Shown: positions 1-12,929, counted from the stretch's first letter. The stretch is 64,000 nt of DNA from Luteipulveratus mongoliensis (GCF_001190945.1 NZ_CP011112.1:4092001-4156000), one strand, 5' to 3'. Notes: a model not told the origin generated them from the letters alone. Program-made: numbers and translations.

Positions 1-1890
<1,890 letters not shown>

Positions 1891-1939
1891 GCGGCCCTCC
1901 TTCTCGTCTTCTCGGCGTCAGCTCGTCAAGGGGTCAGGC

Positions 1940-3577
<1,638 letters not shown>

Positions 3578-3686
3578 CTACTCCTTCGTGCCGGGTCGCC
3601 CATCGTGGTGCGTCCCGAAGTCTGTGTGTCGTGCGAGGTCTGCTGCAGTTGTGTCGTACGCCGGTCGGCGCCGTGTCGTGCGTGGC

Positions 3687-4498
3687 TCAGCTGGCCAACC
3701 CACGTCGTGCGTCATCGAGCCGTCGAGCGATCGTGCCGTCGATGACCTCGTCACCGATCTGTACGCGAAGGCCACCGACGACGTGCGGGTCGAGGACGAC
3801 ATTCACTTGAACGGGCTTGCCGTACATATCGTTCAGCGCCTGCTTGAGCCGCTGCACGTGCGTCGGGTCCAGCGGCACTGCCGCCGTCACCAGCGCCGTC
3901 AGCTGCTCGCGCCGCTGCGTAGCGACTGCCACATAGCCCTCGAGCGCCTTCTCGAACCGGCGACCCCGAGGGGCCTCCGCCGCGTGCGCCGCGAGCCGAA
4001 CCGACTCGGGCGCCGCCTTGCCGTCCAGCAGTCGCGTGGTCAGCGTGGCCTTGTCGGCCCCGCTGCGCTGACGGTCGTTGTACGCGTCACGCAGGCCCGC
4101 GTCGCCGGCAACCGTGCGGCCGTAACGGAACAGGTCGTCCTCGACCTGGTCCAGCCGCCCCTGCTGCTCTGCCGACGCGACGATCGCCTCGGCACCGAGC
4201 AGGTCGAGCGCGTCAGCCAGGTCGCGCTCGCCCGACCAGCGCTGCGCGACCAGGGCGCGCAGCAGCTCGAGCGTCTCGTTGCCGACCTTGCCGCCGAAGA
4301 GACGCTCGACCAGGTCCTGCTTCGGAGCGGCCTCGCGCGACGGGTCGGCCAGCGCGCGTCGCAAGGACGCGCTGCCGTCCAGCGTCTGACCCGCGAAGAA
4401 CAGCTCATCGCCGATCTGCGTCGAGTCAATGACGCTGGCCAGGATCTGGCCGAGCTCGTCGCGTCCCTTGGCCAGGGCCGACCGGGAGGCGCCCTGCA

Positions 4499-4499
<1 letters not shown>
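3687..4499 (-). CDS. atpH: ATP synthase F1 subunit delta
   Basis: Delta (OSCP-like) subunit, part of the peripheral stalk that holds alpha3beta3 against rotation. 270 aa, the long actinobacterial form (about 90 residues more than the E. coli protein). The C-terminal half has the conserved block QLTALVTAAVPLDP...LKQALNDMYGKPVQVNVVLDPHVVGGLRVQIGDEVIDGTIARRL (described in pieces here), diagnostic for the family. Its ATG overlaps the atpF stop codon by one base (TGATG), indicating translational coupling. Confidence 0.95.
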
Positions 4500-5119
<620 letters not shown>

Positions 5120-5160
5120 CTAGGTCCGCTGAACGTACGAGATGTGCAGACCGGCGCGCG

Positions 5161-5394
5161 TCAAACGCCCTTCTTGAAGACGAACGCCAGGACGAGGCCG
5201 AAGATGGCCAGCGCCTCGGCGAGGGCGAAGCCCAGGATGGCGATCGACTGCAGCATGCCGCGAGCCTCGGGCTGACGGGCCACGCCGTTGATGTAGGCGG
5301 CGAAGATGAGGCCAATGCCGATACCGGGGCCGATCGCAGACAGGCCGTAGCCGATGATCGCGATGTTGCCACCGATGTTGATGGTGCCTTCCAC
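5161..5394 (-). CDS. atpE: ATP synthase Fo subunit c (proteolipid)
   Basis: Proton-carrying ring subunit. 77 aa with GTG start at 5394 ([20 protein letters not shown]) and a GAAAGAGAG purine stretch just upstream. Two transmembrane helices joined by the polar RQPEARG loop (about 40-46); helix 2 has [12 protein letters not shown], in which Glu60 is the proton-binding carboxylate. The much longer open frame running upstream through the atpB region in another frame is an artefact; the 77-aa product matches the usual size. Located 50 bp upstream of atpF. Confidence 0.96.
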   Translation of the reverse strand: MEGTINIGGNIAIIGYGLSAIGPGIGIGLIFAAYINGVARQPEARGMLQSIAILGFALAEALAIFGLVLAFVFKKGV

Positions 5395-5498
5395 GACGGT
5401 CTCTCTTTCGTGTTTCTGGTGTCCCCGGGCGGTATGCCACCGGCCGGAAGTGTGATTGGTGTGCGTATGAAGTTGTTGGTCTCGAACGGCGACGGCCG

Positions 5499-6317
5499 TC
5501 AGTGGTGCTCGCTGAGCGAGTCGGCGATGTAGGTCGCCGCCAGCATGGTGAAGATGTACGCCTGCAGGAACTCGATCAGGATCTCGAAGACCGTCATCAC
5601 GGCGGCCAGCAGGTAGGACGCGCCGCCGAAGATCTTCATGTGGAAGCCCGAGGCGTGGAACATCATGTACTCGCCGCCGAGGATGAACAGCAGGAGCAGC
5701 ATGTGACCGGCGAACATGTTGCCGAAGAGTCGCAGTGCGAGCGTGACCGGCCGGGTGATGAAGTAGGTGATGATCTCCAGGAACAGGATCATCGGCTTGA
5801 TCCAGCCCGGCAGACCTGCGGGGACGAGGTCCTTGAGGTAGCCGAGGACACCCTTCCGACGGAAGGCGATGACCTGGTAGATCACGTAGACCAGCAGCGC
5901 GAGGGCGATCGGGAATCCGACGCGACCCATCGTGGGGTACTGGAACGGCGGGATGACCCCGAAGAGGTTGTTCACCAGGATCGTGCAGAAGAGGGTGAAC
6001 AGCAGCGGGACGTACTTCAGGAACTCCTTCGACCCGATGATGTCCTGCGCGATGCCGTTGCGGATGAAGTTGTAGCCCTGCTCGGTGACCCACTGGGCCT
6101 TACCGGGAACAACCGCCGCCTTGCGCGTGGAGAAGATGAGGAACGCCCCGACGATGACCGCCGAGATGGCGAACAGGAACATCGGCCGCGTGACCGAGAA
6201 GTCACCTGAGCCGAAGAACGGCTGGTAGAACTCCTCCGGTGTCGGGGCTTCGAAGCCATCTCCGCCATCGGATGAGGCGCTGAGACCGCTCAGGGCGGCC
6301 AGCACGGTGTAGCTCAC
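5499..6317 (-). CDS. atpB: ATP synthase Fo subunit a
   Basis: Proton-channel subunit of Fo. From the GTG at 6317 ([11 protein letters not shown]) it is 272 aa. That start has GAGGAG six bases upstream, whereas an upstream ATG (giving 295 aa) lacks a site and adds non-conserved residues, so the GTG is preferred. The essential arginine is Arg196 in [13 protein letters not shown]; five or six membrane helices follow the pattern of the family ([23 protein letters not shown]). Followed by a 104-bp spacer before atpE. Confidence 0.95.
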   Translation of the reverse strand: MSYTVLAALSGLSASSDGGDGFEAPTPEEFYQPFFGSGDFSVTRPMFLFAISAVIVGAFLIFSTRKAAVVPGKAQWVTEQGYNFIRNGIAQDIIGSKEFLKYVPLLFTLFCTILVNNLFGVIPPFQYPTMGRVGFPIALALLVYVIYQVIAFRRKGVLGYLKDLVPAGLPGWIKPMILFLEIITYFITRPVTLALRLFGNMFAGHMLLLLFILGGEYMMFHASGFHMKIFGGASYLLAAVMTVFEILIEFLQAYIFTMLAATYIADSLSEHH

Positions 6318-6447
6318 GAGATCTCCTCGACCTGGTGCAGAACTTCGGACGTGGGGGTGGGCTGGGAGGTGGCAGATGAGATCCACCGGATGGCCCCAGG
6401 AGCCGGCGAGCGCCGCGGTGACGCGCGGTGCTCAGGTCCTGCAGAAG

Positions 6448-6720
6448 TCAGGACGTACCGTACCGGAACCAGATCAGGTACATGGACAGCGCCATACCGC
6501 CCAGGATGCCGAGCACCACAAGGAACTGAGTGCCCAGCCAGTGGTCGAGCAGCAGGCCGAGTCCGCCGTACAGAAACGGGCCGGAGATGAGGTAGGCCGT
6601 GACGCTCCACGCGACTGCCTCGGGAATGGGTCCCTCGGAGTGCCGACCCTGCTCCGGGCCGCGGTAGGGCTCCGGGTCGCGCGGGTCCGGCGACGGACTG
6701 CCGGGTGAAGAGGCGCTCAT
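6448..6720 (-). CDS. AtpZ/AtpI-family small membrane protein
   Basis: 90 aa. A Pro/Asp/Glu-rich cytoplasmic N-terminus of about 35 residues is followed by two membrane helices, about 38-58 (VAWSVTAYLISGPFLYGGLG) and 68-84, separated by LLLDHWLGT. This layout, with the D-x-W-L-G-T turn, is that of the PF09527-type ATPase accessory proteins that lie in front of atpB and are thought to aid Fo assembly or Mg2+/ion supply. ATG at 6720. A 130-bp spacer separates it from atpB. The family match is from pattern recognition; the exact function is inferred. Confidence 0.75.
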   Translation of the reverse strand: MSASSPGSPSPDPRDPEPYRGPEQGRHSEGPIPEAVAWSVTAYLISGPFLYGGLGLLLDHWLGTQFLVVLGILGGMALSMYLIWFRYGTS

Positions 6721-6753
6721 ATGCGTGTCCTGACACGTGGGGCGTACGAACCA

Positions 6754-7233
6754 TCATGACGTCTCCTCGGTGGAGTCGTCTGCGGAGGAAGGCTCGTCGT
6801 AGACCGGCTTGCGCATCCGCATGAAGGCGGCAATCTGCGCGACCTGCCAGACCAGCGCGATCGCCAGCACGGCGATACCGAACGCCGGCCCGTCGATCCA
6901 GCTCGCGTCGGACAGGAAGAGGATGACGATGCCGAGGAAGATGATCTGCCCAAGGTAGACGGCGAGCGCGCCCGCCATCACGGTCATCGGGTTGTCATCG
7001 ACGATCTTGCCCATGATGAGCAGGCCGGCCGCGAAGAAGACGACCGCGAGCAGGGCGCCGAGCGCCGCGGAGCCGCCGCCCTTGCTGTCTCGGGCAATCC
7101 AGAGCGCGATGACGACGACCGGGAACGCAACCATCGAGGCGAGCACACCGGCCTGCAGCATGGCAGCGAACGGCTTGTCACCGACAGCGACGGCCTTGGT
7201 CGGCCTAGCCGCGTCTCGCGGGCGGGAGTCCAT
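6754..7233 (-). CDS. atpI: ATP synthase protein I-like membrane protein
   Basis: 159 aa with four predicted membrane helices (about 25-46, 55-75, 84-107, 117-138), a short basic N-terminus and an acidic C-terminal tail (DEPSSADDSTEETS). Size, topology and position as the first gene before the Fo genes match actinobacterial AtpI-like proteins, which help c-ring assembly. Start ATG at 7233 with AAGGAA upstream. It is probably the first gene of the atp transcript, since the predicted promoter lies at 7323-7351. Function is assigned by context and topology, not by a catalytic motif. Confidence 0.72.
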   Translation of the reverse strand: MDSRPRDAARPTKAVAVGDKPFAAMLQAGVLASMVAFPVVVIALWIARDSKGGGSAALGALLAVVFFAAGLLIMGKIVDDNPMTVMAGALAVYLGQIIFLGIVILFLSDASWIDGPAFGIAVLAIALVWQVAQIAAFMRMRKPVYDEPSSADDSTEETS

Positions 7234-7312
7234 CGTCGGGCTTCCTTAATCTGCACAGATCGTGGGCGTCAACGGGCGCCTCGCGAAGAGGCAATCTGGC
7301 GTTCCTTCGAAC

Positions 7313-7351
7313 GCTTGTGAAAACTATCACAAGCATCTGGCGTGCCGCCAA
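7313..7351 (-). promoter_or_regulatory. Predicted atp operon promoter with overlapping Crp/GlxR-type site
   Basis: On the reverse strand a -35-like TTGGCG (7346-7351) is separated by 17 bp from a -10-like GATAGT (7323-7328). Overlapping the -10 is a perfect inverted repeat GCTTGTGA / TCACAAGC (7313-7320 and 7327-7334), whose core TGTGA-N6-TCACA (7316-7331) is exactly the consensus of Crp-family cAMP receptors (Crp, and GlxR in corynebacteria). This lies between wecA and the first atp gene, leaving an untranslated leader of about 80 bases. The inverted repeat is directly seen; promoter and factor are inferred. Confidence 0.65.
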
Positions 7352-7381
7352 TCGGGGTCACTCCCCCGGCTCCGCAACAGG

Positions 7382-8485
7382 TCAGGGCCGCAGTCGACGA
7401 GCCGGGCTCCAGCGAGGTACGCCCCACGTCAGCAACAGGGACGCGGCCAGAAGGCAGGCCACCAGCGTGGTCGCCCAGCTGGCCGGGAGGAACGCATAGC
7501 CGAGCACACCCGATGCCACGGAGACCGACCACAGGTACAGGATGAGCACCGCACGACGGTGCGTGTGCCCGATCTGCAACATCCGATGGTGCAGATGCTT
7601 GGAGTCGGGCTGGGAGAAGCGGCCGCGCCGGCGGATGATCGCCATCACCACGTCGAGCACCGGCAGCGCCAGGATCGCGACTGGCAAGGCGATCGGCAGC
7701 CACTGCGCGACAGTCGCCTGGCGGTTGTCGGCGGTCGCCGGGTCGAACTGACCCGTCAACGAGATCGTTGCCGCCGACAGCAGCAGTCCGAGCAGCAGCG
7801 CGCCTGAGTCGCCCATGAACAGTCGTGCCGGGTGGAAGTTGTGTGGGAGGAAGCCCACACAGCTGCCGACCAGCCCGGCCGTGATCAAGGTCGCGACCGA
7901 GAAGACGCTGGCGGTGCTCGCATCATTGCCGGTGTTCGGCATCGAGTAGGCCCAGATGAAGAAGGTGCCGCCAGCGATGGCCACAACTCCGGCCGCCAGC
8001 CCGTCGAGGCCGTCGGCGAAGTTCACCGCGTTGGTCGTGGCGATCACGATGAAGACGGTCAGCCCGATCATCACCGGCTGCGGCAGGACGGTCTGCCCGG
8101 CGATCGGCAAGGTGATCAGCTGGACGCCCGAGAACGCCATCACCCCGGCCGCGATGAGCTGCCCCGCGAACTTGGTCAGCGCATCCAGCTCTCGGAAGTC
8201 ATCGATGGCCCCGAGAAGGCACATGAGCGTGGCGCCGGCCAGCACGCCGGCCAAGGGACGATGCGGCAGTGTCGACAGATACGGCAGCTGGATGGCGACC
8301 AGGATCGCCACGGTAAATCCGACCAGCATGGCGATCCCGCCGAGTCGCGGGATCGGCACGGAGTGGACGTCCCGGCCGCGCACGGGCGTGACCGCCCCGA
8401 AGCGGACAGCCACCCAGCGCGCCACCGGGGTGGCGACGAAGGTGAAGACGGCCGCGATGACCGCGACCAGGACGTACTCGCGCAC
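7382..8485 (-). CDS. wecA: Undecaprenyl-phosphate sugar-1-phosphate transferase (WecA/MraY-like)
   Basis: Integral membrane enzyme of the WecA/TagO/MraY superfamily, transferring a (GlcNAc-type) sugar-1-phosphate from a UDP-sugar to undecaprenyl phosphate, the first step in wall-polymer or linkage-unit synthesis. 367 aa, about ten membrane helices. Family motifs: LLGAIDDFREL (Mg2+-binding DD), NAVNFADGLDGLAAG, GDSGALLLG and the cytoplasmic HLHHRMLQIGHTHR. GTG start at 8485, ten bases after the glyA stop. Position between glyA and the atp operon is conserved in actinobacteria. Exact sugar substrate is inferred. Confidence 0.9.
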   Translation of the reverse strand: MREYVLVAVIAAVFTFVATPVARWVAVRFGAVTPVRGRDVHSVPIPRLGGIAMLVGFTVAILVAIQLPYLSTLPHRPLAGVLAGATLMCLLGAIDDFRELDALTKFAGQLIAAGVMAFSGVQLITLPIAGQTVLPQPVMIGLTVFIVIATTNAVNFADGLDGLAAGVVAIAGGTFFIWAYSMPNTGNDASTASVFSVATLITAGLVGSCVGFLPHNFHPARLFMGDSGALLLGLLLSAATISLTGQFDPATADNRQATVAQWLPIALPVAILALPVLDVVMAIIRRRGRFSQPDSKHLHHRMLQIGHTHRRAVLILYLWSVSVASGVLGYAFLPASWATTLVACLLAASLLLTWGVPRWSPARRLRP

Positions 8486-8495
8486 TGGAGCTCAG

Positions 8496-9773
8496 TCAGC
8501 CTCGCGGGTACGCGGGGAAGCGGCCCACGAGATCCGTCACCTGCGCGCGGACCTCCTTGGCCACCGCGTGGTCCGGGTCGCCGTCGCCCTCGGTGATCGC
8601 CTTGTGGATCAGGTCGGCGATCTGCTTCATCTCCTCGACGCCCATCCCCTGCGTCGTCACCGACGGTGAGCCGACGCGGATGCCGGAGGCGATGTTGGGC
8701 TTCTGCGGGTCGAACGGGATGGCGTTCTTGTTCAGCACGATGCCGGCCGCGTCGGCACGCAGCTCGGCGTCCGCACCGGTGACGTTGATGCCCTGCAGGT
8801 CGTGCAGCGAGAGGTGGGTGTCGGTGCCGCCCGTCGTGGGGCGAATTCCCTTCTCCCCCAACGACGTTGCGAGCTGCTGCGCGTTGGCGATGACCTGCTT
8901 GGCATAGGTCGCATACTCCGGCGTCGCGCACTCCTTGAAGTTGACCGCCTTGGCCGCGATCGTGTGCATCTGCGGGCCGCCCTGCATCATCGGGAAGACC
9001 GCGCGGTCAAGTGCCTTCGCGTGCTCCTCCTTGCAGACCAGCGCGCCGGAGCGCGGGCCACGCAGCACCTTGTGCGTCGTGAACGAGACGACATCGGCGT
9101 ACGGCACGGGCGAGGGGATGGCCTTGCCGGCCACCAGGCCGATGAAGTGGGCGGCGTCGACCCAGAAGATGGCGCCGACCTCGTCGGCGATCTTGCGGAA
9201 GCGCTCGAAGTCGATGAGACGCGGGATGGCCGAGCCGCCCGCGAGGATCACCTTGGGCTGGTGCTCCTTGGCGAGTGCCTCGACCTCGTCGTAGTCGATG
9301 TCCTCGGTCTCCTTGTCGACGCCGTAGTTGACGGCGTTGAACCACTTGCCGGAGAAGGACATCTTGGTGCCGTGGGTGAGGTGGCCACCGTGCGGCAGGG
9401 ACATCGACAAGATGGTCTCGCCCGGCTTCATGAACGCGCCGTAGACCGCCTGGTTGGCGCTCGCGCCAGAGTGCGGCTGGACGTTGGCGTGGTCGGCCTC
9501 GAAGAGCGCCTTGCACCGGTCGATGGCGATCGTCTCGGCCTTGTCGACCTCGGAGCAGCCGCCGTAGTAGCGACGCCCGGGGTAGCCCTCGGCGTACTTG
9601 TTGGACAGCGTCGAGCCGAGTGCGGTGAGGACCGCAGGGCTCGACAGGTTCTCGCTGGCGATGAGCTGGAGGCCACCACGCAGCCGGTCGAGCTCGGAGA
9701 GCAGCACGCCTGCAATGTCGGGATCGAACTGCTCGAGTGCGTCGTAGTCGGAACCGTAGAAGGGCGTGGTCAT
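8496..9773 (-). CDS. glyA: Serine hydroxymethyltransferase
   Basis: PLP enzyme interconverting serine + tetrahydrofolate and glycine + methylene-THF, the main cytosolic source of one-carbon units. 425 aa. Typical N-terminal block LQLIASENLSSPAVL and GYPGRRYYGGCSEVD; PLP-binding lysine is Lys235 in SFTTHKVLRGPRSG; GTDTHL and GKNAIPFDP-like (LNKNAIPFDPQ) motifs are present. The ATG (9771-9773) overlaps the stop of the upstream sua5 gene by four bases (ATGA), so the two are translationally coupled. Confidence 0.97.
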   Translation of the reverse strand: MTTPFYGSDYDALEQFDPDIAGVLLSELDRLRGGLQLIASENLSSPAVLTALGSTLSNKYAEGYPGRRYYGGCSEVDKAETIAIDRCKALFEADHANVQPHSGASANQAVYGAFMKPGETILSMSLPHGGHLTHGTKMSFSGKWFNAVNYGVDKETEDIDYDEVEALAKEHQPKVILAGGSAIPRLIDFERFRKIADEVGAIFWVDAAHFIGLVAGKAIPSPVPYADVVSFTTHKVLRGPRSGALVCKEEHAKALDRAVFPMMQGGPQMHTIAAKAVNFKECATPEYATYAKQVIANAQQLATSLGEKGIRPTTGGTDTHLSLHDLQGINVTGADAELRADAAGIVLNKNAIPFDPQKPNIASGIRVGSPSVTTQGMGVEEMKQIADLIHKAITEGDGDPDHAVAKEVRAQVTDLVGRFPAYPRG

Positions 9774-10702
9774 CGCTGGTCACCTGTCGCTGTCTCGGGC
9801 GGGCTGGGCTGATCTGGAAGAGCGGCTGGCTCGGCTTGGTCCTCGTCCACCGATGGTTCGGGGCGCGGGAGCGCTGTGCTCCCGAACGATCGGTGCGGCT
9901 GCACGGTCGAAGAATCCTGCCAGTGCTGGCCCAGGGTAGGCGGCTCCGGTTCGTCGACGTCAGCGGACGACGCCAGCTGGACATCCTCGGGCAGCTCCGG
10001 TGCGCCGCCAGTGACCCCGTCATCCTCGCCGACGCCGAACGGCTCCTCGACGTGCGGTGCCACCAGGTCGATGTCACCGAGCACCTCGCGCAGCCGGTCG
10101 AGCGAGACCGCGCCCTCGCGCAGCACGATCGGGTCGGGCTTGGTGCAGTCCAGGATGGTCGAGGGCTGCAGTGCGTCGCGCGGGCCGTCATCGAGGTAGA
10201 TGTCGGCGAACGGTCCGAGCTGGAAACCGGCATCGGTGGCCGTCGTGGCAGCCGGCTGGCCCGTGCGGTTGGCGCTGCTCACCGCGAGCGGACCGGTCTC
10301 GGCCAGCAGAGTCAGGGTGAGCTCGTCATCGGGCATACGCAGCGCGACCGTGCCGTTGGTCTCGCCGAGGTCCCACGACAAGGACTGCTGCGCGCGTACG
10401 ACGAGGGTCAGCCCGCCGGGCCAGAACTCCTTCATCAGCCGCTTGACGTAAGACGGCATGGCCATGGCCAGTCCGTCGACCGTGCGGGGGTTGGGGACCA
10501 GCACGGGGGGCGGCATCTCTCGCCCGCGACCCTTCGCAGAGAAGATCGCCGCCACACCGGCCGGACTGAACGCATCAGCCGCGAGCCCGTAGACCGTGTC
10601 GGTGGGGAGCACGACGAGACGACCGTCACCGATCGCCGTCCTGGCCGCAGCCAGCCCCTCCTCACGCCCTTCCGAGGTCGAGCAGTCGAAGACTGGACTC
10701 AC
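9770..10702 (-). CDS. sua5: L-threonylcarbamoyladenylate synthase (Sua5/YwlC) with C-terminal extension
   Basis: Makes threonylcarbamoyl-AMP from Thr, bicarbonate and ATP for the t6A37 modification of ANN-decoding tRNAs. 310 aa. The YrdC-like domain fills about residues 1-205 (LVVLPTDTVYGLAADAF, KGRGREMPPPVLV, EFWPGGLTLVV, VSSANRTGQPA). The last ~100 residues are an acidic, Pro-rich, apparently disordered tail that does not look like the usual Sua5 C-terminal domain. GTG start with AGGAG six bases upstream. In many actinobacteria this gene directly follows prmC; here about 12 kb of other genes lies between them. Confidence 0.93.
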   Translation of the reverse strand: MSPVFDCSTSEGREEGLAAARTAIGDGRLVVLPTDTVYGLAADAFSPAGVAAIFSAKGRGREMPPPVLVPNPRTVDGLAMAMPSYVKRLMKEFWPGGLTLVVRAQQSLSWDLGETNGTVALRMPDDELTLTLLAETGPLAVSSANRTGQPAATTATDAGFQLGPFADIYLDDGPRDALQPSTILDCTKPDPIVLREGAVSLDRLREVLGDIDLVAPHVEEPFGVGEDDGVTGGAPELPEDVQLASSADVDEPEPPTLGQHWQDSSTVQPHRSFGSTALPRPEPSVDEDQAEPAALPDQPSPPETATGDQR

Positions 10703-10711
10703 ACACCACTC

Positions 10712-11548
10712 CTAGAAACCGCCATCGAATCCACCGCCAAAGTCTCCCCCACCGAAGTCTCCGCCGCCGAAGTCCCCTCCACCGAAGTCTCCACCGCCAG
10801 AGTCCGCGCCCGCACCCGGGTCACCACCGTCGTACGCCGCCGTGTCGGCCTGGGCGCCGGCGTCACCGGATGCCGCATCGCCGGAGCCGGCGTCGCCCTG
10901 ACCCTGATCCGCACCCTGGTCGCCACCGCCCTGATTGTCCGGGTTGGCGCTGTCGTCGAGGGTCGCGTCACTGGTGACGTCGTTGTCGAACAGCTCCTGA
11001 GCGATGGCCGTACCGATGAACGCACCGGCAACGCTGCCGAGCAGCATGCCGCCCATCCCGAGGCCACCGCCACCCGCTCGACCGCCGAGGCCAGGCCCGC
11101 CGAACGCACGCTGGAGTGTGCCCGGCTGCTGCATCTCGATCCGCGTCGCGCTGCGCGCCAGGGACTGCGGCGAGTCGTCGCGCGGCGCGTCCTGGGGCGA
11201 GGTCTGGGCGAGCTTGTTGAGGACCTGCTGGCGCTGCGCGGGTGTCAGCTGAGCGAACGCCTGCTCGTGCGCCTTCTCGATCTGCTCCGGCGGGGCCGTA
11301 CGCAGGAGGTACTCGTAGCGCTGGATCGCCTGCTGGTCGGCGTCGGTCGTCTGCTGCTGCGGCGGCTGCTGGTACGCCGGGGGCGCCGGCTGCTGCTGGA
11401 ACCCGCCCTGGGGCGCGGCCTCGGCCGGCGGTTGCTGCTGTCCGAAGCCTGCCTGCTGCCCGTAGCCCTCCTGCTGCGGCGGCTGCGGGAAGCCCGCCTG
11501 CCCCTGCTGCTGGTCCTTGCGCCCGAACAACCGGTCCAGGAATCCCAT
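10712..11548 (-). CDS. Gln/Gly-rich low-complexity protein of unknown function
   Basis: 278 aa. Short N-terminus MGFLDRLFGRKDQQQGQ, then a Gln/Pro-rich stretch to about residue 68, a compact helical segment at about 69-125 (QQAIQRYEYLLRTAPPEQIE, AHEQAFAQLTPAQRQQVL), a Gly-rich hydrophobic segment (about 146-170, GGLGMGGMLLGSVAGAFIGT) that could be one membrane span or glycine-zipper helix, and an Asp/Gly C-terminal tail ending in four GGGDF repeats. Short proteins starting MGFLDRLFGR occur in other actinobacteria, but I know of no assigned function. It begins the sua5-glyA-wecA series on the reverse strand. Confidence 0.8.
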   Translation of the reverse strand: MGFLDRLFGRKDQQQGQAGFPQPPQQEGYGQQAGFGQQQPPAEAAPQGGFQQQPAPPAYQQPPQQQTTDADQQAIQRYEYLLRTAPPEQIEKAHEQAFAQLTPAQRQQVLNKLAQTSPQDAPRDDSPQSLARSATRIEMQQPGTLQRAFGGPGLGGRAGGGGLGMGGMLLGSVAGAFIGTAIAQELFDNDVTSDATLDDSANPDNQGGGDQGADQGQGDAGSGDAASGDAGAQADTAAYDGGDPGAGADSGGGDFGGGDFGGGDFGGGDFGGGFDGGF

Positions 11549-11693
11549 GACTGCCTCGTCTCGTGTCGTGGCTTCGGCATCTGCTCAACGTCCGACCAGC
11601 CGCACATGTCTCTGGTTCGCGCGGCCGCTGCCTGACGTGTCTTCCAGCGCTCGCGGTCGAGCGTAGTCCGAGGTCGCTGGCACAGTGCATCCC

Positions 11694-12269
11694 ATGACAG
11701 ACGAGGAGCTGACGGACGCGTCGTACGACGGACCTGGGCTGCGCGCGGTCGTGGAGTCCGCCCGTGGTCCGGTCACGCTGACCCGGTGCGACGCTCAGGA
11801 CGCCGACCTGCGTGACGCGGATCTGTCAGAGGCCACCTTCGTGGACTGCACGCTGGACCGGGTGGACCTGCGGGGCGCTCAGCTGGCGGACGCGCGCTTC
11901 GTCGGGTGCCGTCTGATGGGTGCCAACTTCGAGCGGGTGCGCGGGTTGGGCTTCCGACTGGAGCGGTGCAACCTGTTCGCCGCGACGCTGGTCGGTGCTC
12001 CCCTGGCCCGCACCGACCTGTCCGGCTGCCGACTGACGGAGGCCGTGCTCCGCGGTGCCGACCTGCGGTGGTGCACCTTCGACGGCTGCGACCTGCTCAA
12101 CGCCGACCTCCACATGGCACTGCTCGAGGGCGCCGACCTGAGGGGTGCCGCTCTCGGGCCGTGTGACCTGGACCGGCTGAAGGCGATGAAGGGCGCGATC
12201 GTGACGACGCGTCAGGCCACCGAGATCCTCGAGGACCTCGCCGGCATCACGATCAGCGACCCCAACTGA
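11694..12269 (+). CDS. Pentapeptide-repeat protein
   Basis: 191 aa from ATG at 11694 (an in-frame GTG at 11685 is possible). From about residue 25 nearly the whole sequence is built of A(D/N)LXX-type pentapeptides (DADLRDADLSEATFVDCTLD, LDRVDLRGAQLADARFVGC), predicting a right-handed quadrilateral beta-helix. Some family members (MfpA, Qnr) mimic DNA and protect gyrase from quinolones; most have no known role, so no function is claimed. Central positions are often Cys or Phe (FVGC, CNLF, FDGCDL). Ends in ILEDLAGITISDPN. Confidence 0.85.
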   Translation: MTDEELTDASYDGPGLRAVVESARGPVTLTRCDAQDADLRDADLSEATFVDCTLDRVDLRGAQLADARFVGCRLMGANFERVRGLGFRLERCNLFAATLVGAPLARTDLSGCRLTEAVLRGADLRWCTFDGCDLLNADLHMALLEGADLRGAALGPCDLDRLKAMKGAIVTTRQATEILEDLAGITISDPN

Positions 12270-12324
12270 GCCGTAGCATCGGCACACTCGGTGCCACCGG
12301 CGCCCGACCCTTGAGGATGCCTCC

Positions 12325-12705
12325 ATGCTCGTGGCGATCCCGGCGGCGCTCGCCGCCCTGGTGCACGTCTACATCTTTGTGATCGAGTCGCTGCGCTTCA
12401 CCCATCCGTCGACGTTGAAGGCGTTCGGGATCCGCTCGGTCGAGGAGGCGGAGGTGATGAAGCCGTGGGCCTTCAACCAAGGCTTCTACAACCTCTTCCT
12501 CGCCATCATCACGGCGGTCGGTCTGATCCTCCACGCGGGCAACCACGACGAAGCCGGCGTCGCACTGGTGGCCTCCGCCACGGCGTCCATGCTGGCGGCC
12601 GCCCTCATCCTCGGAGGCAGTGATCGCAGCAAGCTGCGCGGCGCTGTCGTACAGGGCCTGTTCCCTCTGCTCACGGTCATCGCGCTGCTCGCCACGGGCT
12701 GGTAA
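12325..12705 (+). CDS. DUF1304 family membrane protein
   Basis: 126 aa with four predicted membrane helices (about 2-22, 52-70, 77-96, 104-123). The segments HVYIFVIESLRFTHPST and KPWAFNQGFYNLFLA match the DUF1304 pattern, a small membrane family of unknown function. Located 55 bp after the pentapeptide-repeat gene on the same strand, so the two may be co-transcribed, though no functional link is evident. Confidence 0.82.
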   Translation: MLVAIPAALAALVHVYIFVIESLRFTHPSTLKAFGIRSVEEAEVMKPWAFNQGFYNLFLAIITAVGLILHAGNHDEAGVALVASATASMLAAALILGGSDRSKLRGAVVQGLFPLLTVIALLATGW

Positions 12706-12929
12706 CACGCGCTCATCTGAGCACCACCAGGCTGATCCGTCCCACATGAGAAAACGATTCCCTTCGCACGTCCCGTCGTCGCCGATCTTTTGACAGGCTG
12801 ATGCTGGCGCCAGTCTCCGCGGACGGCACCGGAGCCGACGAAACACGATGAGACGACGATGCCAGCCGAGGGAGCCTGCGACCTCGGCTGGAGGAGGAGT
12901 CTCGTCCAGAGGGAACAGACGAGGGATCG
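12706..12929. promoter_or_regulatory. Promoter/operator region of the mannosidase-importer operon
   Basis: 224 bp without a gene. It contains TTGACA (12790-12795), a consensus -35 hexamer, followed by the perfect 10-bp palindrome CTGGCGCCAG (12804-12813) in the position where a repressor would block the promoter; no clear -10 hexamer is seen. A CG-centred sequence AGAAAACGATTCCC near 12750 resembles a degraded LacI-family half-palindrome. The ribosome binding site GAGGG lies just before the ATG at 12930. No regulator gene is adjacent to this operon. Confidence 0.4.

Noticed and set aside
5395-6093. 310-aa open frame ending in subunit c
   Set aside because: The upstream part is an out-of-frame reading of atpB; only the last 77 codons are a real gene.
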